A DNA stretch of 64,000 nt from Limnohabitans sp. Jir72 (GTDB lineage: Bacteria > Pseudomonadota > Gammaproteobacteria > Burkholderiales > Burkholderiaceae_C): assembly GCF_003063575.1 (NCBI RefSeq), contig NZ_NESC01000001.1:434001-498000 (forward strand). Direction: 5' to 3'. Positions within the stretch are counted from its first letter, which is position 1, and every line of letters starts with the position of its first letter. The notes under the pieces were generated by a model, which saw only the letters and a list, made by a program, of their open reading frames with translations, was not told the DNA's origin and ran no database searches. Positions 51,052 through 59,410 of the stretch are shown piece by piece. Made by a program: the position numbers and the translations under genes.

Positions 51052-52914
51052 TCAAGATTTGAATTTCCAACTCAGACCCACATAGGTGGTTCTGGGCAGT
51101 TGGTTGTAGCCATAAGCCGTCTGATAGTGGCTGTCGGTGGCGTTCTCCACACGACCAAACAAGGTCCAATCGCGGGTTAAAGCATACCGAGCTGTCAAGT
51201 CCAACAAAACATAGCTGGGCAACTGTGGCTTGCCATCGATGTCGGGGCGAGCCCCCGTATAACGGACGCTACCGCCCAAGGTGAGCAAACCCATCGCTTG
51301 CGACACAGATGCAGACGCCAAGGTTCTGGCCCTGCGCACCAGTTGCTGCCCCGTGGATTCGTTGATCGGGTCCTGTACGGTCAAGCTGGCGCGCAGGTCT
51401 GTGGCATGGATGCGGCCGCTGTAACTGGTCTCAAGGCCCTGGTTTTTAACGCTGCTGACATTACTGAATTGCCAAGTGCTCATGTCATAGAGTAACAAGT
51501 CCTTTGTTCGCGTATCGAACAAGGTCGAACGCAGGCGATGCACCCCATTGGCCCACTGCACACCCACTTCATTGGTGGAAGCACTTTCAGGGCGCAGGCC
51601 GGGATTGCCGCTGTAGGGGTCAAACAGGTAGCCCAAGGGAGGCACATTGAATGCGGTGGCATGGCTTGCAATCAGTTTCCATTGCGTATTCAGGTCATAG
51701 CCGTAGCCCAGATAGACCGAGTCCTTGCTGACTAATCCCTGCACACGGTCATGCCGTAGATTGAACTGCGCACTGTGGGCTGCGCGCGTGTAAACAAGCC
51801 CTCCAAAAACCGCATTGGCATTGCGTTGGCGCGTCAACTCATTGACCCCATCCGTTCCTGCATCAATGCCTTGAATTTGATGATCCACGCCACCTGAAAG
51901 AATCAGGTCCGGCAAACTGACCTGATGTGTCCAGGACAGCAAGCGGGTGCGGGTTTCAGCCTGCGTGGTGAAAGAGTAACCGCCGACGGTGTCGGTTGTG
52001 TTGCGCTCCTTAGCGTCAGAATAATTCAGTCGACTGGTCCAGATCGGGCTAAGCTTGCCTGACCAATAGACGGTGTTGCTGTCAATGAGGGTAGTGCCCT
52101 TGTGCACATCGGTGGGTGCGGCATAACTGCCGGTCACATCGTAGTCAAAGCGGCCATTGAAATGTGTAGAGCGCAAGCCGATTTTATGGTCCGCACCCAA
52201 GTCATAGCTCAGGTGTACGCTGTGGCTGTCATTTCGATAACCGTCGGTGTCAGGGTTGGCATTTTGGGTTTGCGACAGGTTGGCGGCATTGATGCCCCGA
52301 GTCGACAAAGTGCCCAGAGAGACGGCATAAGCGAAATCGCCCTGCTTGCCCTGGGTGCCCAAATTCAGTCGCGAGGTGCGCAGCGAACCCGCTTCAGCCG
52401 TAACAAAAGCTGACTGGCCTGTTTGACCTTGTCGCGTGAAAACCTGGATCACACCACCCACAGCACCGCTGCCGTGGATGGCTGAAACGTTGCCGCGCAC
52501 AATTTCAATGCGGTCCACCTGGTCGAGCATGATGTGCTCTAAGCTGACCGCGCCTGTGGTGTCCTGCTTCGTCATGGGCACGCCATCGACAAGCACCAGG
52601 ACTTGCAGGGAAGCGGCACCGCGCAAGAACGCTGTGGACTGGCTGCCGCGACCGCCTGACTGCGTGAATTGGAAACCCGCCTCGCGGGCAAGCAAACTGG
52701 ACAGATCTGTCAATTGGGATTGCTCAATTGCATCGCGTCCAAGTACCGTGGTGTGAGGCAAGACGTCGGTGAGAATTTGCTCGGTACGACTGGCCGTGAC
52801 CACAACTTGGTTCGTTTGGGCCTGAGCCCAAACAGCCGAACACGTCAAAGTCAAAAAGGAAATTGCAGGCACAGCAGAGCGAAGAGCGTGCGCACGAAAA
52901 GTACTGATTTTCAT
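51052..52914 (-). CDS. btuB: TonB-dependent vitamin B12 receptor BtuB
   Basis: A 620-residue outer-membrane receptor. The signal peptide ends around CSAVWAQA, the TonB box region is NQVVVTASR, and the plug domain carries LVLVDGVPMTK, IERIEIVRG-like DRIEIVRGNVSAIHGSGAVG and GVIQVFTR. The remaining 450 residues form the 22-strand barrel, ending YVGLSWKFKS with the terminal aromatic-x-Phe. The length matches BtuB (614 in E. coli). The cobalamin riboswitch immediately upstream confirms the B12 assignment. First gene of the operon. Confidence 0.94.
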   Translation of the reverse strand: MKISTFRAHALRSAVPAISFLTLTCSAVWAQAQTNQVVVTASRTEQILTDVLPHTTVLGRDAIEQSQLTDLSSLLAREAGFQFTQSGGRGSQSTAFLRGAASLQVLVLVDGVPMTKQDTTGAVSLEHIMLDQVDRIEIVRGNVSAIHGSGAVGGVIQVFTRQGQTGQSAFVTAEAGSLRTSRLNLGTQGKQGDFAYAVSLGTLSTRGINAANLSQTQNANPDTDGYRNDSHSVHLSYDLGADHKIGLRSTHFNGRFDYDVTGSYAAPTDVHKGTTLIDSNTVYWSGKLSPIWTSRLNYSDAKERNTTDTVGGYSFTTQAETRTRLLSWTHQVSLPDLILSGGVDHQIQGIDAGTDGVNELTRQRNANAVFGGLVYTRAAHSAQFNLRHDRVQGLVSKDSVYLGYGYDLNTQWKLIASHATAFNVPPLGYLFDPYSGNPGLRPESASTNEVGVQWANGVHRLRSTLFDTRTKDLLLYDMSTWQFSNVSSVKNQGLETSYSGRIHATDLRASLTVQDPINESTGQQLVRRARTLASASVSQAMGLLTLGGSVRYTGARPDIDGKPQLPSYVLLDLTARYALTRDWTLFGRVENATDSHYQTAYGYNQLPRTTYVGLSWKFKS

Positions 52915-52999
52915 GAAAAACTAACAAGTCAAAACGCCCTCACCGCCTTCCCCGACAGTGCATGGGCTTTACAACCTGTCTTGCGACAAGTCACCTTGT

Positions 53000-53216
53000 T
53001 GGCCGGTATCCGGGCTGACAGAGCGACCTTCATCACCTTCCCGGCGGCCTGTTTCAGGGTCACCAGTGGTTTGAGATGAAAGCGGAGTCTTCACGCGAGT
53101 GGAGACCCGTCTGCTTACCGTTGCGGGGGCAGCGCAGGTTAGGTCGGCCGTGGTGGCTTGTCCCTCCTGCTTCCCGTTGAACTGCGGGCCGTGAACCGGC
53201 TTCGCGAGCACCAACT
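53000..53216 (-). promoter_or_regulatory. cobalamin riboswitch (AdoCbl type)
   Basis: In the btuB leader on the minus strand, read 5' to 3', are the start TTGGTGCTCGCG, the core GCTGCCCCCGCAACGGTAAG, CCACTGG, then CGGGAAGG, and finally the B12 box GTCAGCCCGGATACCGGCC (complement of 53001-53019). These come in the order and spacing of the RF00174 cobalamin riboswitch. It should shut off the whole btu operon when B12 is plentiful, probably by blocking translation since no terminator is seen in the 85 bases before btuB. Confidence 0.93.
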
Positions 53217-53303
53217 GCAGGCTATTTTAGGCGGCAAGCTGTCAGCCAGCCTACAGGGGTGGTCAAGGCCTACAATGGCATTAATTTTGTTAACTTGATT
53301 GCC

Positions 53304-53534
53304 ATGGCCCAACCCGACACCATCGATCAGATTGCCGAGCGTGTGGATCACTTGTTGCTTCGTCATGAAGAGTTGCAACGCACACATGTTTTGCTGACCC
53401 AGCAAGTTCATGCGCTCACGCTGGAGCGCGATCAGCTCAAGTCCCGCTTGTCGGCTGCACGGGCCCGGGTGGACTCCCTGATCGAGCGCTTGCCGCAGGC
53501 ATCTGCTTCCGCTACGCCAGAGGCTTCCCAATGA
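53304..53534 (+). CDS. small coiled-coil division protein (ZapB/TIGR02449-like)
   Basis: A 76-residue protein, nearly all coiled coil: IAERVDHLLLRHEELQRTHV, then LLTQQVHALTLERDQLKSRL, with an Ala/Ser-rich tail. Its start ATG at 53304 is the first likely one; a GTG-led extension upstream overlaps the riboswitch promoter side. The gene overlaps zapA by four bases (ATGA). Small coiled-coil proteins are regularly encoded directly before zapA and are thought to help Z-ring assembly. The ZapB assignment rests on size and context. Confidence 0.78.
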   Translation: MAQPDTIDQIAERVDHLLLRHEELQRTHVLLTQQVHALTLERDQLKSRLSAARARVDSLIERLPQASASATPEASQ

Positions 53535-53860
53535 GCGCCAAACAAATCGAAGTCCAGATCATGGGCCAAAGCTACATCCTGGGCTGCCCCGAGGGCGGTG
53601 AGATGCGTCTGCAATCAGCTGTGCAAAAAGTGGATGCGGCCATGTGCAAGATTCGCGATGCCGGCAAGATCAAGGCCCGTGACCGCATTGCCGTGTTGGC
53701 CGCCCTCAATCTGGCATTTGACCAAGGTGAAAGCGCCGCTGCTGCCCCCAGTGCGGCGGCCACACCGACCGACACCACCACGCCCGAAAGCCAGGACCGC
53801 CTGAGCCAACTGTTGCAAAGGCTGGACCGGGCGATCGAATCCGACGGTCAATTGCTCTGA
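53531..53860 (+). CDS. zapA: cell division protein ZapA
   Basis: A 109-residue FtsZ-binding protein that bundles FtsZ filaments. The N-terminal domain reads IEVQIMGQSYILGCPEGGEM and RLQSAVQKVDAAMCKIRD; IAVLAALNLAFD starts the coiled coil. An Ala/Pro/Thr linker (about 67-86) precedes a short C-terminal helix. It overlaps the preceding coiled-coil gene and is followed by the 6S RNA gene, an arrangement shared with many proteobacteria. Confidence 0.92.
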   Translation: MSAKQIEVQIMGQSYILGCPEGGEMRLQSAVQKVDAAMCKIRDAGKIKARDRIAVLAALNLAFDQGESAAAAPSAAATPTDTTTPESQDRLSQLLQRLDRAIESDGQLL

Positions 53861-53886
53861 GCTCCGCACGCAGGCCTTCAAGGGCC

Positions 53887-53892
53887 TACAAT
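53887..53892 (+). promoter_or_regulatory. -10 box of the 6S RNA gene
   Basis: TACAAT at 53887-53892 lies about six bases before the predicted 6S RNA 5' end, as expected for a sigma70 -10. It lies 26 bases after the zapA stop. Confidence 0.55.
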
Positions 53893-53897
53893 CCGGC

Positions 53898-54073
53898 TGT
53901 CTGCGGTGCGCGCCGGGCTTTATATTTCCTTGAACCAATGCTCATAGAGCACGGGCTTGGTACATTGGCTGGTGAGCGTGATCGTCTCGCGTCAGATGAA
54001 CCCAACGCCAGTCTGCCCTCGCCCACCTGAACCCCCGGTTCAGGATGACGGTCCGGTGGCACTCGCAGACACC
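53898..54073 (+). ncRNA. ssrS: 6S RNA
   Basis: About 175 bases. The ends TGTCTGCG (53898-53905) and CGCAGACA (54064-54071) close the long stem. Inside is the hairpin CCTGAACC-CCC-GGTTCAGG, closely matching the CCTTGAACC...GGTTCAAGG arm of E. coli 6S RNA. A mostly single-stranded middle (about 53940-53985) would form the promoter-mimicking bubble that binds sigma70 RNA polymerase. Position directly after zapA is diagnostic in proteobacteria. Confidence 0.9.
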
Positions 54074-54098
54074 TTATTCACTCGCTCCGACTTTCATC

Positions 54099-54914
54099 AT
54101 GATCATTGAACCAACGCTGCTGGCCGAACTGGCCGTTCTGGGCCTTTGCACAGGTTTTCTGGCCGGTCTGCTCGGCATTGGTGGCGGCATGATCATGGTG
54201 CCCTTCCTCACCTATTTGCTCGGACAGCGCGGCGTGGGTCCTGACCTGGCCGTGAAGATGGCCATTGCCACCTCGATGGCGACCATCATCTTCACTTCGG
54301 TGTCGAGCGTGCGGGCTCACCACAAGAAAAAAGCTGTGCGCTGGGATCTGGTCAAAGGTCTGGCACCGGGCATCGTGATCGGCAGCCTGATCGGGAGCAT
54401 GGGCATTTTTGCATTCGTCAAAGGCGCGTCGCTGGCCTTGTTCTTTGCCGCATTCGTGGGTTTCTCTGCCACGCAAATGTTTCTGGACAAAAAACCTGCA
54501 CCTACCCGCCAAATGCCTGGTTTTACCGGTCAATTGGGGGCCGGCGGCTTGATAGGTTTGTTGTCGGGTCTGGTTGGTGCCGGTGGCGGCTTCATCAGCG
54601 TGCCCTTCATGACCTGGTGCAATGTGGCCATTCACAACGCGGTGGCCACCAGTGCAGCCTTGGGCTTTCCGATTGCCCTGGCCAACGTGGCAGGCTACAT
54701 CGTCAGCGGTCAGAACGTGCAGAACCTGCCTGACTCTTCGTTTGGCTACCTGTGGCTGCCAGCGCTGGTGGTCATTGCCGTGTGCAGCGTGACCATGGCC
54801 CCTGTGGGTGCGGCCACGGCACACAAACTGCCCGTCAAACAGCTCAAGCGCGTGTTCGCCACCATCTTGTATGTGCTGGCTGCCTACATGCTCTACAAAG
54901 GCCTGAGCGCCTGA
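54099..54914 (+). CDS. TauE/SafE-family sulfite/anion exporter
   Basis: A 271-residue membrane protein with about eight hydrophobic segments in two halves. Each half begins with the family glycine motif: GFLAGLLGIGGGMIMVPFLT near residue 20 and GLLSGLVGAGGGFISVPFM near 164. This is the TauE/SafE (DUF81) permease fold that exports sulfite, sulfonates or related anions; the substrate here is not known. The ATG at 54099 is 25 bases after the 6S RNA. An upstream GTG-led frame would overlap that RNA. Confidence 0.88.
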   Translation: MIIEPTLLAELAVLGLCTGFLAGLLGIGGGMIMVPFLTYLLGQRGVGPDLAVKMAIATSMATIIFTSVSSVRAHHKKKAVRWDLVKGLAPGIVIGSLIGSMGIFAFVKGASLALFFAAFVGFSATQMFLDKKPAPTRQMPGFTGQLGAGGLIGLLSGLVGAGGGFISVPFMTWCNVAIHNAVATSAALGFPIALANVAGYIVSGQNVQNLPDSSFGYLWLPALVVIAVCSVTMAPVGAATAHKLPVKQLKRVFATILYVLAAYMLYKGLSA

Positions 54915-54932
54915 TCCGCTTGGCGTCTGCGC

Positions 54933-55658
54933 TCATTTGAGCTGGATGCTGCCCGCAACATTGACCACCACACGGGATTGCCCTGCCTGCGCAGGAACGG
55001 GCGTTGGGGAAGGTGCCGCGTCCATCTGCATCGAGGCCATGCGCACCTGAGGCGGCTCAGCCGATGTCTCCTGATTGGTGACATGCACTTCGCGCAGACC
55101 GTAAGTGCCAAAGCCAAAGCTGGAGGCCAATGCACTGGCCTGCGCTTGGAATTGCGCCACAGCCTGGCCCTGAATGCGGCTTTCGGTCTGGCGCTTGAGT
55201 TCAGGACTGACTTCCCAATGCATTTGGCTGACAGTCAGGCCCTGCACGCGCCCGGCCACAGCGGTGATGCGCTCCACATCGCGGCCCTGCAACAGCAATT
55301 CAGCCACGCCCGTCCAGCCATTGGTTTTGCCATCGCGCCCATAACGCGGAGAAATAGACAATTGGCCCGTGCTGACGTCCAGCAAACCCGCTTGAGCAGA
55401 ACCTTGCGCCAAGGCCAATGCCGACGCTAACTGCGTTTTGATCTGCTTTTGAACGGCGGCGGCATCGGTCCCTTCTTTTTGCACAGCCAAGGTCATGACC
55501 AGCCAATCTTGTGTGACTTGCGCTGAAGCCGATGCGCTCAAATGCACAATTTGAGAAGAACCCGCAGGTACATCCTTGGTCACTGCATTTTGTGCCTGGG
55601 CTGTGATGCTGGACAACGCCACAATGATTGCGGCAGACAAACTGTTGAAATTTCGCAT
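54933..55658 (-). CDS. SIMPL (DUF541) periplasmic protein
   Basis: A 241-residue protein with a signal peptide (RNFNSLSAAIIVALSSITAQ). The SIMPL/DUF541 domain follows: VHLSASASAQVTQDWLVMTL, ISPRYGRDGKTNGWTG, and the C-terminal RVVVNVAGSIQL. Members form barrel-like oligomers in the envelope and have been linked to stress or OMP function; the role is uncertain. The start at 55658 has GAGGTG upstream. It is convergent with the TauE/SafE gene. Confidence 0.86.
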   Translation of the reverse strand: MRNFNSLSAAIIVALSSITAQAQNAVTKDVPAGSSQIVHLSASASAQVTQDWLVMTLAVQKEGTDAAAVQKQIKTQLASALALAQGSAQAGLLDVSTGQLSISPRYGRDGKTNGWTGVAELLLQGRDVERITAVAGRVQGLTVSQMHWEVSPELKRQTESRIQGQAVAQFQAQASALASSFGFGTYGLREVHVTNQETSAEPPQVRMASMQMDAAPSPTPVPAQAGQSRVVVNVAGSIQLK

Positions 55659-55736
55659 GAACACCTCGATGAAATGAGGTGGCCATTGTCAGCGCCCAGT
55701 GGCTGTCAACGGGCCATCAGACACTTCGACGTCGTA

Positions 55737-56414
55737 TCAGGGTGTAACGCACCATGGCGCTTGGTCGTGTACCAAGCCCATCCACAAAGCCCAAAAGGAC
55801 AAGCCCACCAGGGCCAGACCGGCCACGCGCACACCCCACGCGCCATCACCAAGGGATTGCAGGCGCAGCAACAACCAGGGCCCTGTCCACAAACTCAAGC
55901 TCGAACCCAAGGCGAAAAGAGCCATGCTGCTCGCGCCATTCAAAGGATCGCCCGCCAAAGCGGCGACCATCAAGGCGGAATAGAGCAAGCCGCAAGGCAT
56001 CAGTGCCCACAAAAGTCCGACCAGCAATGGCGCGACTGCGCCCGAGCGCTGATGAAAAGCACGAACACGCGCCCACAGTCTGCGGGCCCCTGCTTCGAGC
56101 CACACCGGCTGGCGCGCTTGCACCACCAACACCAACCCCAAAGCGATTGCCGACAGATGCAGCAAAGTCCACAGGGGGCGCAAAGCGGCAGACTGTGTGG
56201 TGAGCCAGCCCAGGCCTTGCACGCTGTATGCCGCCGCTGCCCCGAGCAGCGAATACCCCATCCAACGGCCCACCTGAAAAGCCCAAAGCGCACGCAAGCG
56301 ATGCTCACCTGCCGCCTGACCCAATCCTGCGCAAGCAGCACCACACATGGCCACGCAGTGAGGGCCACCCAAAACGCCCATCATCAAGGCCGTGATGGCC
56401 AGAGAACTTTGCAT
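55737..56414 (-). CDS. TauE/SafE-like (DsbD_2) membrane protein of the cbb3 locus
   Basis: A 225-residue protein with six probable membrane helices. MGVLGGPHCVAMCGAACAGL near the N-terminus and LLWALMPCGLLYSALMVAAL (GLLWALMPCGLLYS) in the middle are the paired CxxC-containing/proline motifs of the CcoI-neighbour 'sulfite exporter TauE/SafE' or DsbD_2 family. Such genes accompany cbb3 oxidase and are suspected in copper or heme-protein assembly. The HC..MC motif could bind copper. It follows hemN by 47 bases on the same strand. Confidence 0.85.
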   Translation of the reverse strand: MQSSLAITALMMGVLGGPHCVAMCGAACAGLGQAAGEHRLRALWAFQVGRWMGYSLLGAAAAYSVQGLGWLTTQSAALRPLWTLLHLSAIALGLVLVVQARQPVWLEAGARRLWARVRAFHQRSGAVAPLLVGLLWALMPCGLLYSALMVAALAGDPLNGASSMALFALGSSLSLWTGPWLLLRLQSLGDGAWGVRVAGLALVGLSFWALWMGLVHDQAPWCVTP

Positions 56415-56461
56415 GCGTATTCCTTGTGCACACCTGTGCAAATCACAAGGCCGATCCTAGC

Positions 56462-57844
56462 TCAGATGATTTTGGAAAAGCGGGCCCGATTGCGGTCGGC
56501 TTGCAGGTAGCGGTCAAACACCATGGCCACGCCGCGCACGAAGAACCAGCCCATGGCGGTGACCTGGATGCCCGCATCGTTCAACTGCACCAAGCCCTGG
56601 TCCTGCATGCCCTGCAGTTGCGACAACTCAGCAGCAAAGTATTTCCTGAAATCCACCAACCAAGCCAAATTGATGGACTCGAACTGCAACTGCCCTTGAC
56701 ACATCAAGGCCATGATCACGGCGCGGCGGATCAGGTCGTCACGCGTCAGCGCCAGGCCACGGACCACGGGCAAATGCCCTTGGTCGAGCAAATCGCAATA
56801 CTCTTCCATGGTCTTGGCGTTTTGGCTGTAAGTGGCACCCACGCGCCCGATCGAAGACACCCCCAAAGCGATCAGATCGCAATCGGCTTGGGTGCTGTAG
56901 CCCTGGAAGTTGCGGTGCAGCCGGCCTTGCCGCTTGGCCACAGCCAAAGCATCGTCGGGCAAGGCAAAGTGGTCCATGCCGATGTAGACATAGCCGGCCT
57001 CGGTGAAAGCATCCAGTGAGCGTGACAGCATGGCCACTTTGGCGCCGCCAGAAGGCAGTTCGGCGGGGTGGATGCGCCGCTGTGGCTTGAAGCGCTCGGG
57101 CAAATGCGCATAGGCATACAAAGCGATGCGGTCCGGGCGCAATTCGTTGACCTGCGCCAAGGTGCGTTCAAACGACTCTGGCGTCTGCAAGGGCAAGCCA
57201 TAAATCAAGTCGACGTTCACCGATTCAAAACCCATTCGGCGCGCAGCGGCCACCAGGTCAAACACCTGCTGAGCGGGTTGCACGCGGTGCACCGCTTTTT
57301 GCACAGCCGGATCAAAGTCCTGCACGCCAAAGCTCAGCCGGTTAAAGCCCAGCTCGGCCAACACGGCCAAGCGTTGTTCATCGACGGTGCGAGGGTCGAC
57401 TTCGACCGAATACTCGCCACCGGGCACAAACTCAAAATGCCGACGCAGCATGTGCATCAATTCACGCAACTCGTCATCGCTCAAAAAGGTGGGCGTGCCA
57501 CCCCCCAAGTGCAGCTGACTGACCGACTGGCCCGTGCCCAGGTGGGCCGTGTGCAACGCCACTTCACGCGTGAGGTAACGCAGATAGGTGGCCGCCCTGT
57601 TTTTGTGCTTGGTGATGATCTTGTTGCAGGCGCAGTAGTAGCAAAGCGACTCGCAAAACGGGATGTGCACATACAAAGACAAAGGCGTGGCCTTGCCCAT
57701 TGAACCGTTCTTGCGCTGGTCCAGTGCTTGCAAATAATCGGCTTCGCCAAAGGCCTCCACAAAGCGATCAGCCGTGGGGTAGGAGGTGTAGCGAGGCCCC
57801 GGGACATCAAATCGTGTCAACAAATCAGGCGTGATGAGGGACAT
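56462..57844 (-). CDS. hemN: oxygen-independent coproporphyrinogen III oxidase
   Basis: A 460-residue radical-SAM enzyme of heme synthesis under low oxygen. The 4Fe-4S/SAM motif is C64, C68 and C71 in PFCESLCYYCAC. PRYTSYPTADRF at the N-terminus and LHLGGGTPTFLS, YSVEVDPRTVD and NVDLIYGLPLQT are HemN signatures. The length matches E. coli HemN (457). A perfect FNR-type site lies 69-82 bases upstream of the start, consistent with oxygen-controlled expression. It is divergent from fnr. Confidence 0.95.
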   Translation of the reverse strand: MSLITPDLLTRFDVPGPRYTSYPTADRFVEAFGEADYLQALDQRKNGSMGKATPLSLYVHIPFCESLCYYCACNKIITKHKNRAATYLRYLTREVALHTAHLGTGQSVSQLHLGGGTPTFLSDDELRELMHMLRRHFEFVPGGEYSVEVDPRTVDEQRLAVLAELGFNRLSFGVQDFDPAVQKAVHRVQPAQQVFDLVAAARRMGFESVNVDLIYGLPLQTPESFERTLAQVNELRPDRIALYAYAHLPERFKPQRRIHPAELPSGGAKVAMLSRSLDAFTEAGYVYIGMDHFALPDDALAVAKRQGRLHRNFQGYSTQADCDLIALGVSSIGRVGATYSQNAKTMEEYCDLLDQGHLPVVRGLALTRDDLIRRAVIMALMCQGQLQFESINLAWLVDFRKYFAAELSQLQGMQDQGLVQLNDAGIQVTAMGWFFVRGVAMVFDRYLQADRNRARFSKII

Positions 57845-57912
57845 GAGCCCACCCTTTAATCAAATCGTGTACAGAACGTTGCGTACTTTGCCTGCAAGCG
57901 TTGCACCAAGTA

Positions 57913-57926
57913 TTGACGGAGGTCAA
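57913..57926. promoter_or_regulatory. FNR/Anr box
   Basis: TTGAC-GGAG-GTCAA is a perfect inverted repeat matching the FNR consensus TTGAT-N4-ATCAA in all but the inner T/A positions (FixK-like). It is located in the 208-base gap between hemN and fnr, 69 bases upstream of hemN and 127 bases upstream of fnr, and could serve either. Confidence 0.75.
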
Positions 57927-58052
57927 TCTTTCTAATGGTTAACTGTGATTCTTGACCGTTTCCGGGTACACCGCTGTGAGCAGCATAAATTTCGTATTAA
58001 GCTCAAGACTTGATCCAAGGCAAGAACCGTTTTTCCTCAACGAGATAGCACC

Positions 58053-58775
58053 ATGAATCCCCAAGCCATCAAAGTCGCCTGCTCCAACTGCAACCTTCGC
58101 GAGTTGTGCATGCCCGTTGGCTTGACCGATCAGGACCTGACCCGACTTGATGATCTGGTCGCGGTGCGGCGAAAAATCAAACGCGGCGACACCTTGTTCA
58201 CCAATGGCGAAAAGTTCACGTCCTTGTATGCCATCCGCACCGGTTTTTTCAAAACCTGCCTGGCCACTGAAGATGGACGCGACCAAGTCACTGGTTTTCA
58301 AATGGCTGGCGAGATCATCGGCTTGGACGGCATCGTGAATGACCAACACACCTGCGATGCGGTGGCGCTGGAAGATGCCGAGGTCTGCGTCATGCCCTTC
58401 GACCGGATCGAAGAGCTGTCACGCGAAATCAATGCCCTGCAGCACCATGTGCACAAGATCATGAGCCGAGAAATTGTGCGTGAACACGGCGTGATGCTGC
58501 TCTTGGGCAGCATGCGGGCTGAAGAACGCTTGGCGGCTTTCTTGCTCAACCTGGTCCAACGTCTGCACGCTCGGGGGTTTTCGCAGTCAGAACTGGTCTT
58601 GCGCATGACGCGCGAAGAAATCGGCAGCTACCTGGGCCTGAAGCTGGAGACCGTCAGCCGCACATTCTCCAAGTTTGTGGAAGAAGAGATTGTGGAAGTC
58701 AAACAGCGCCATGTGCGCATCTTGAGCACCGAAGGTCTTCAGCGCCTGGTCAATCACCAAGCGCATTGCGAATAA
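58053..58775 (+). CDS. fnr: oxygen-sensing regulator FNR
   Basis: A 240-residue Crp/Fnr protein. The 4Fe-4S ligands are C10, C13 and C19 (CSNCNLRELC) and C101 (DQHTCDAV), with the spacing of E. coli FNR. A cyclic-nucleotide-binding-like barrel follows, then a dimer helix and an HTH with the E-SR recognition residues in LKLETVSRTFSKF. It should activate hemN and the cbb3 operon at low oxygen. It lies between hemN and the cco genes, divergent from hemN. Confidence 0.95.
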   Translation: MNPQAIKVACSNCNLRELCMPVGLTDQDLTRLDDLVAVRRKIKRGDTLFTNGEKFTSLYAIRTGFFKTCLATEDGRDQVTGFQMAGEIIGLDGIVNDQHTCDAVALEDAEVCVMPFDRIEELSREINALQHHVHKIMSREIVREHGVMLLLGSMRAEERLAAFLLNLVQRLHARGFSQSELVLRMTREEIGSYLGLKLETVSRTFSKFVEEEIVEVKQRHVRILSTEGLQRLVNHQAHCE

Positions 58776-58803
58776 GCAGACCTGCCGCAGCGGCAAGCTC
58801 AGA

Positions 58804-59100
58804 TCAACAGCAACCGGAGCCGCCTTGAGCGCAATCAGCAGGACGCTGATCAGGCTCCACCGGGCACCGGTTGACCTCAAATGGCGACATCGACAGCAAG
58901 GTCGTGAGGCCACTGGAGACCATGGTGAGCGCCCAAAAAGCAAAGAAGGACAAGGTGTATACCCCTTGACGTGAGAGCGCCAAGGGGTGGCCAAACCACT
59001 CTAGGCTTTGTGGGTCGACCATCCCGAACACCAGCACTTCAAAAAGGCCCGCCACCAAAAAAGCGGGCCACGCGATCCACATCATTCTTTTTGCCAACAT
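58804..59100 (-). CDS. small membrane protein with Cys-rich tail in the cco locus
   Basis: A 98-residue protein of unknown function. Two membrane helices at about 10-30 (AWPAFLVAGLFEVLVFGM) and 46-68 (QGVYTLSFFAFWALTMVSSG) are followed by a cytosolic or periplasmic tail with four cysteines and the end GGSGCC. The cysteines could bind metal. It starts 21 bases after ccoH and is convergent with fnr. Similar small proteins are present here in related genomes, as far as I recall, but no role is known. Confidence 0.75.
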   Translation of the reverse strand: MLAKRMMWIAWPAFLVAGLFEVLVFGMVDPQSLEWFGHPLALSRQGVYTLSFFAFWALTMVSSGLTTLLSMSPFEVNRCPVEPDQRPADCAQGGSGCC

Positions 59101-59121
59101 GTTTGTTTCCTGCAGTGCCCT

Positions 59122-59388
59122 TCAGGGCTTGTTCGTTGATTTGGCAGCGGGCAACTCACCCGTGGCGGCATGGTTGCGCGCTTGAATCGCTGGTGCCAGC
59201 GCATTGCCTGCACCCGACTCAGACTCAGACGCCTGCGAATGGGTCAGCACCGGATCTTGCCCGTTTGCGGCCAGATAAAAGGTCACAAAGCTGGCGATCA
59301 CCACCAGCAAAGGGCCGGCAATGACCATCCAAACGTGGCCATACGACCACCACTGGCGGCCCGTCATTTGAGAAGATTGTGTTGTCAT
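59122..59388 (-). CDS. ccoH: CcoH/FixH-like assembly protein
   Basis: An 88-residue protein with one membrane helix at about 18-41 (HVWMVIAGPLLVVIASFVTF). This N-terminal GP...TFY pattern is that of FixH/CcoH, needed for stable cbb3 oxidase assembly. It is shorter than the standard FixH (about 150-170), lacking most of the periplasmic domain; the tail is Ser/Ala-rich. It follows ccoG by 22 bases on the same strand. Confidence 0.8.
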   Translation of the reverse strand: MTTQSSQMTGRQWWSYGHVWMVIAGPLLVVIASFVTFYLAANGQDPVLTHSQASESESGAGNALAPAIQARNHAATGELPAAKSTNKP

Positions 59389-59410
59389 GATTTAAGCCTT
59401 TACTCCAGCA

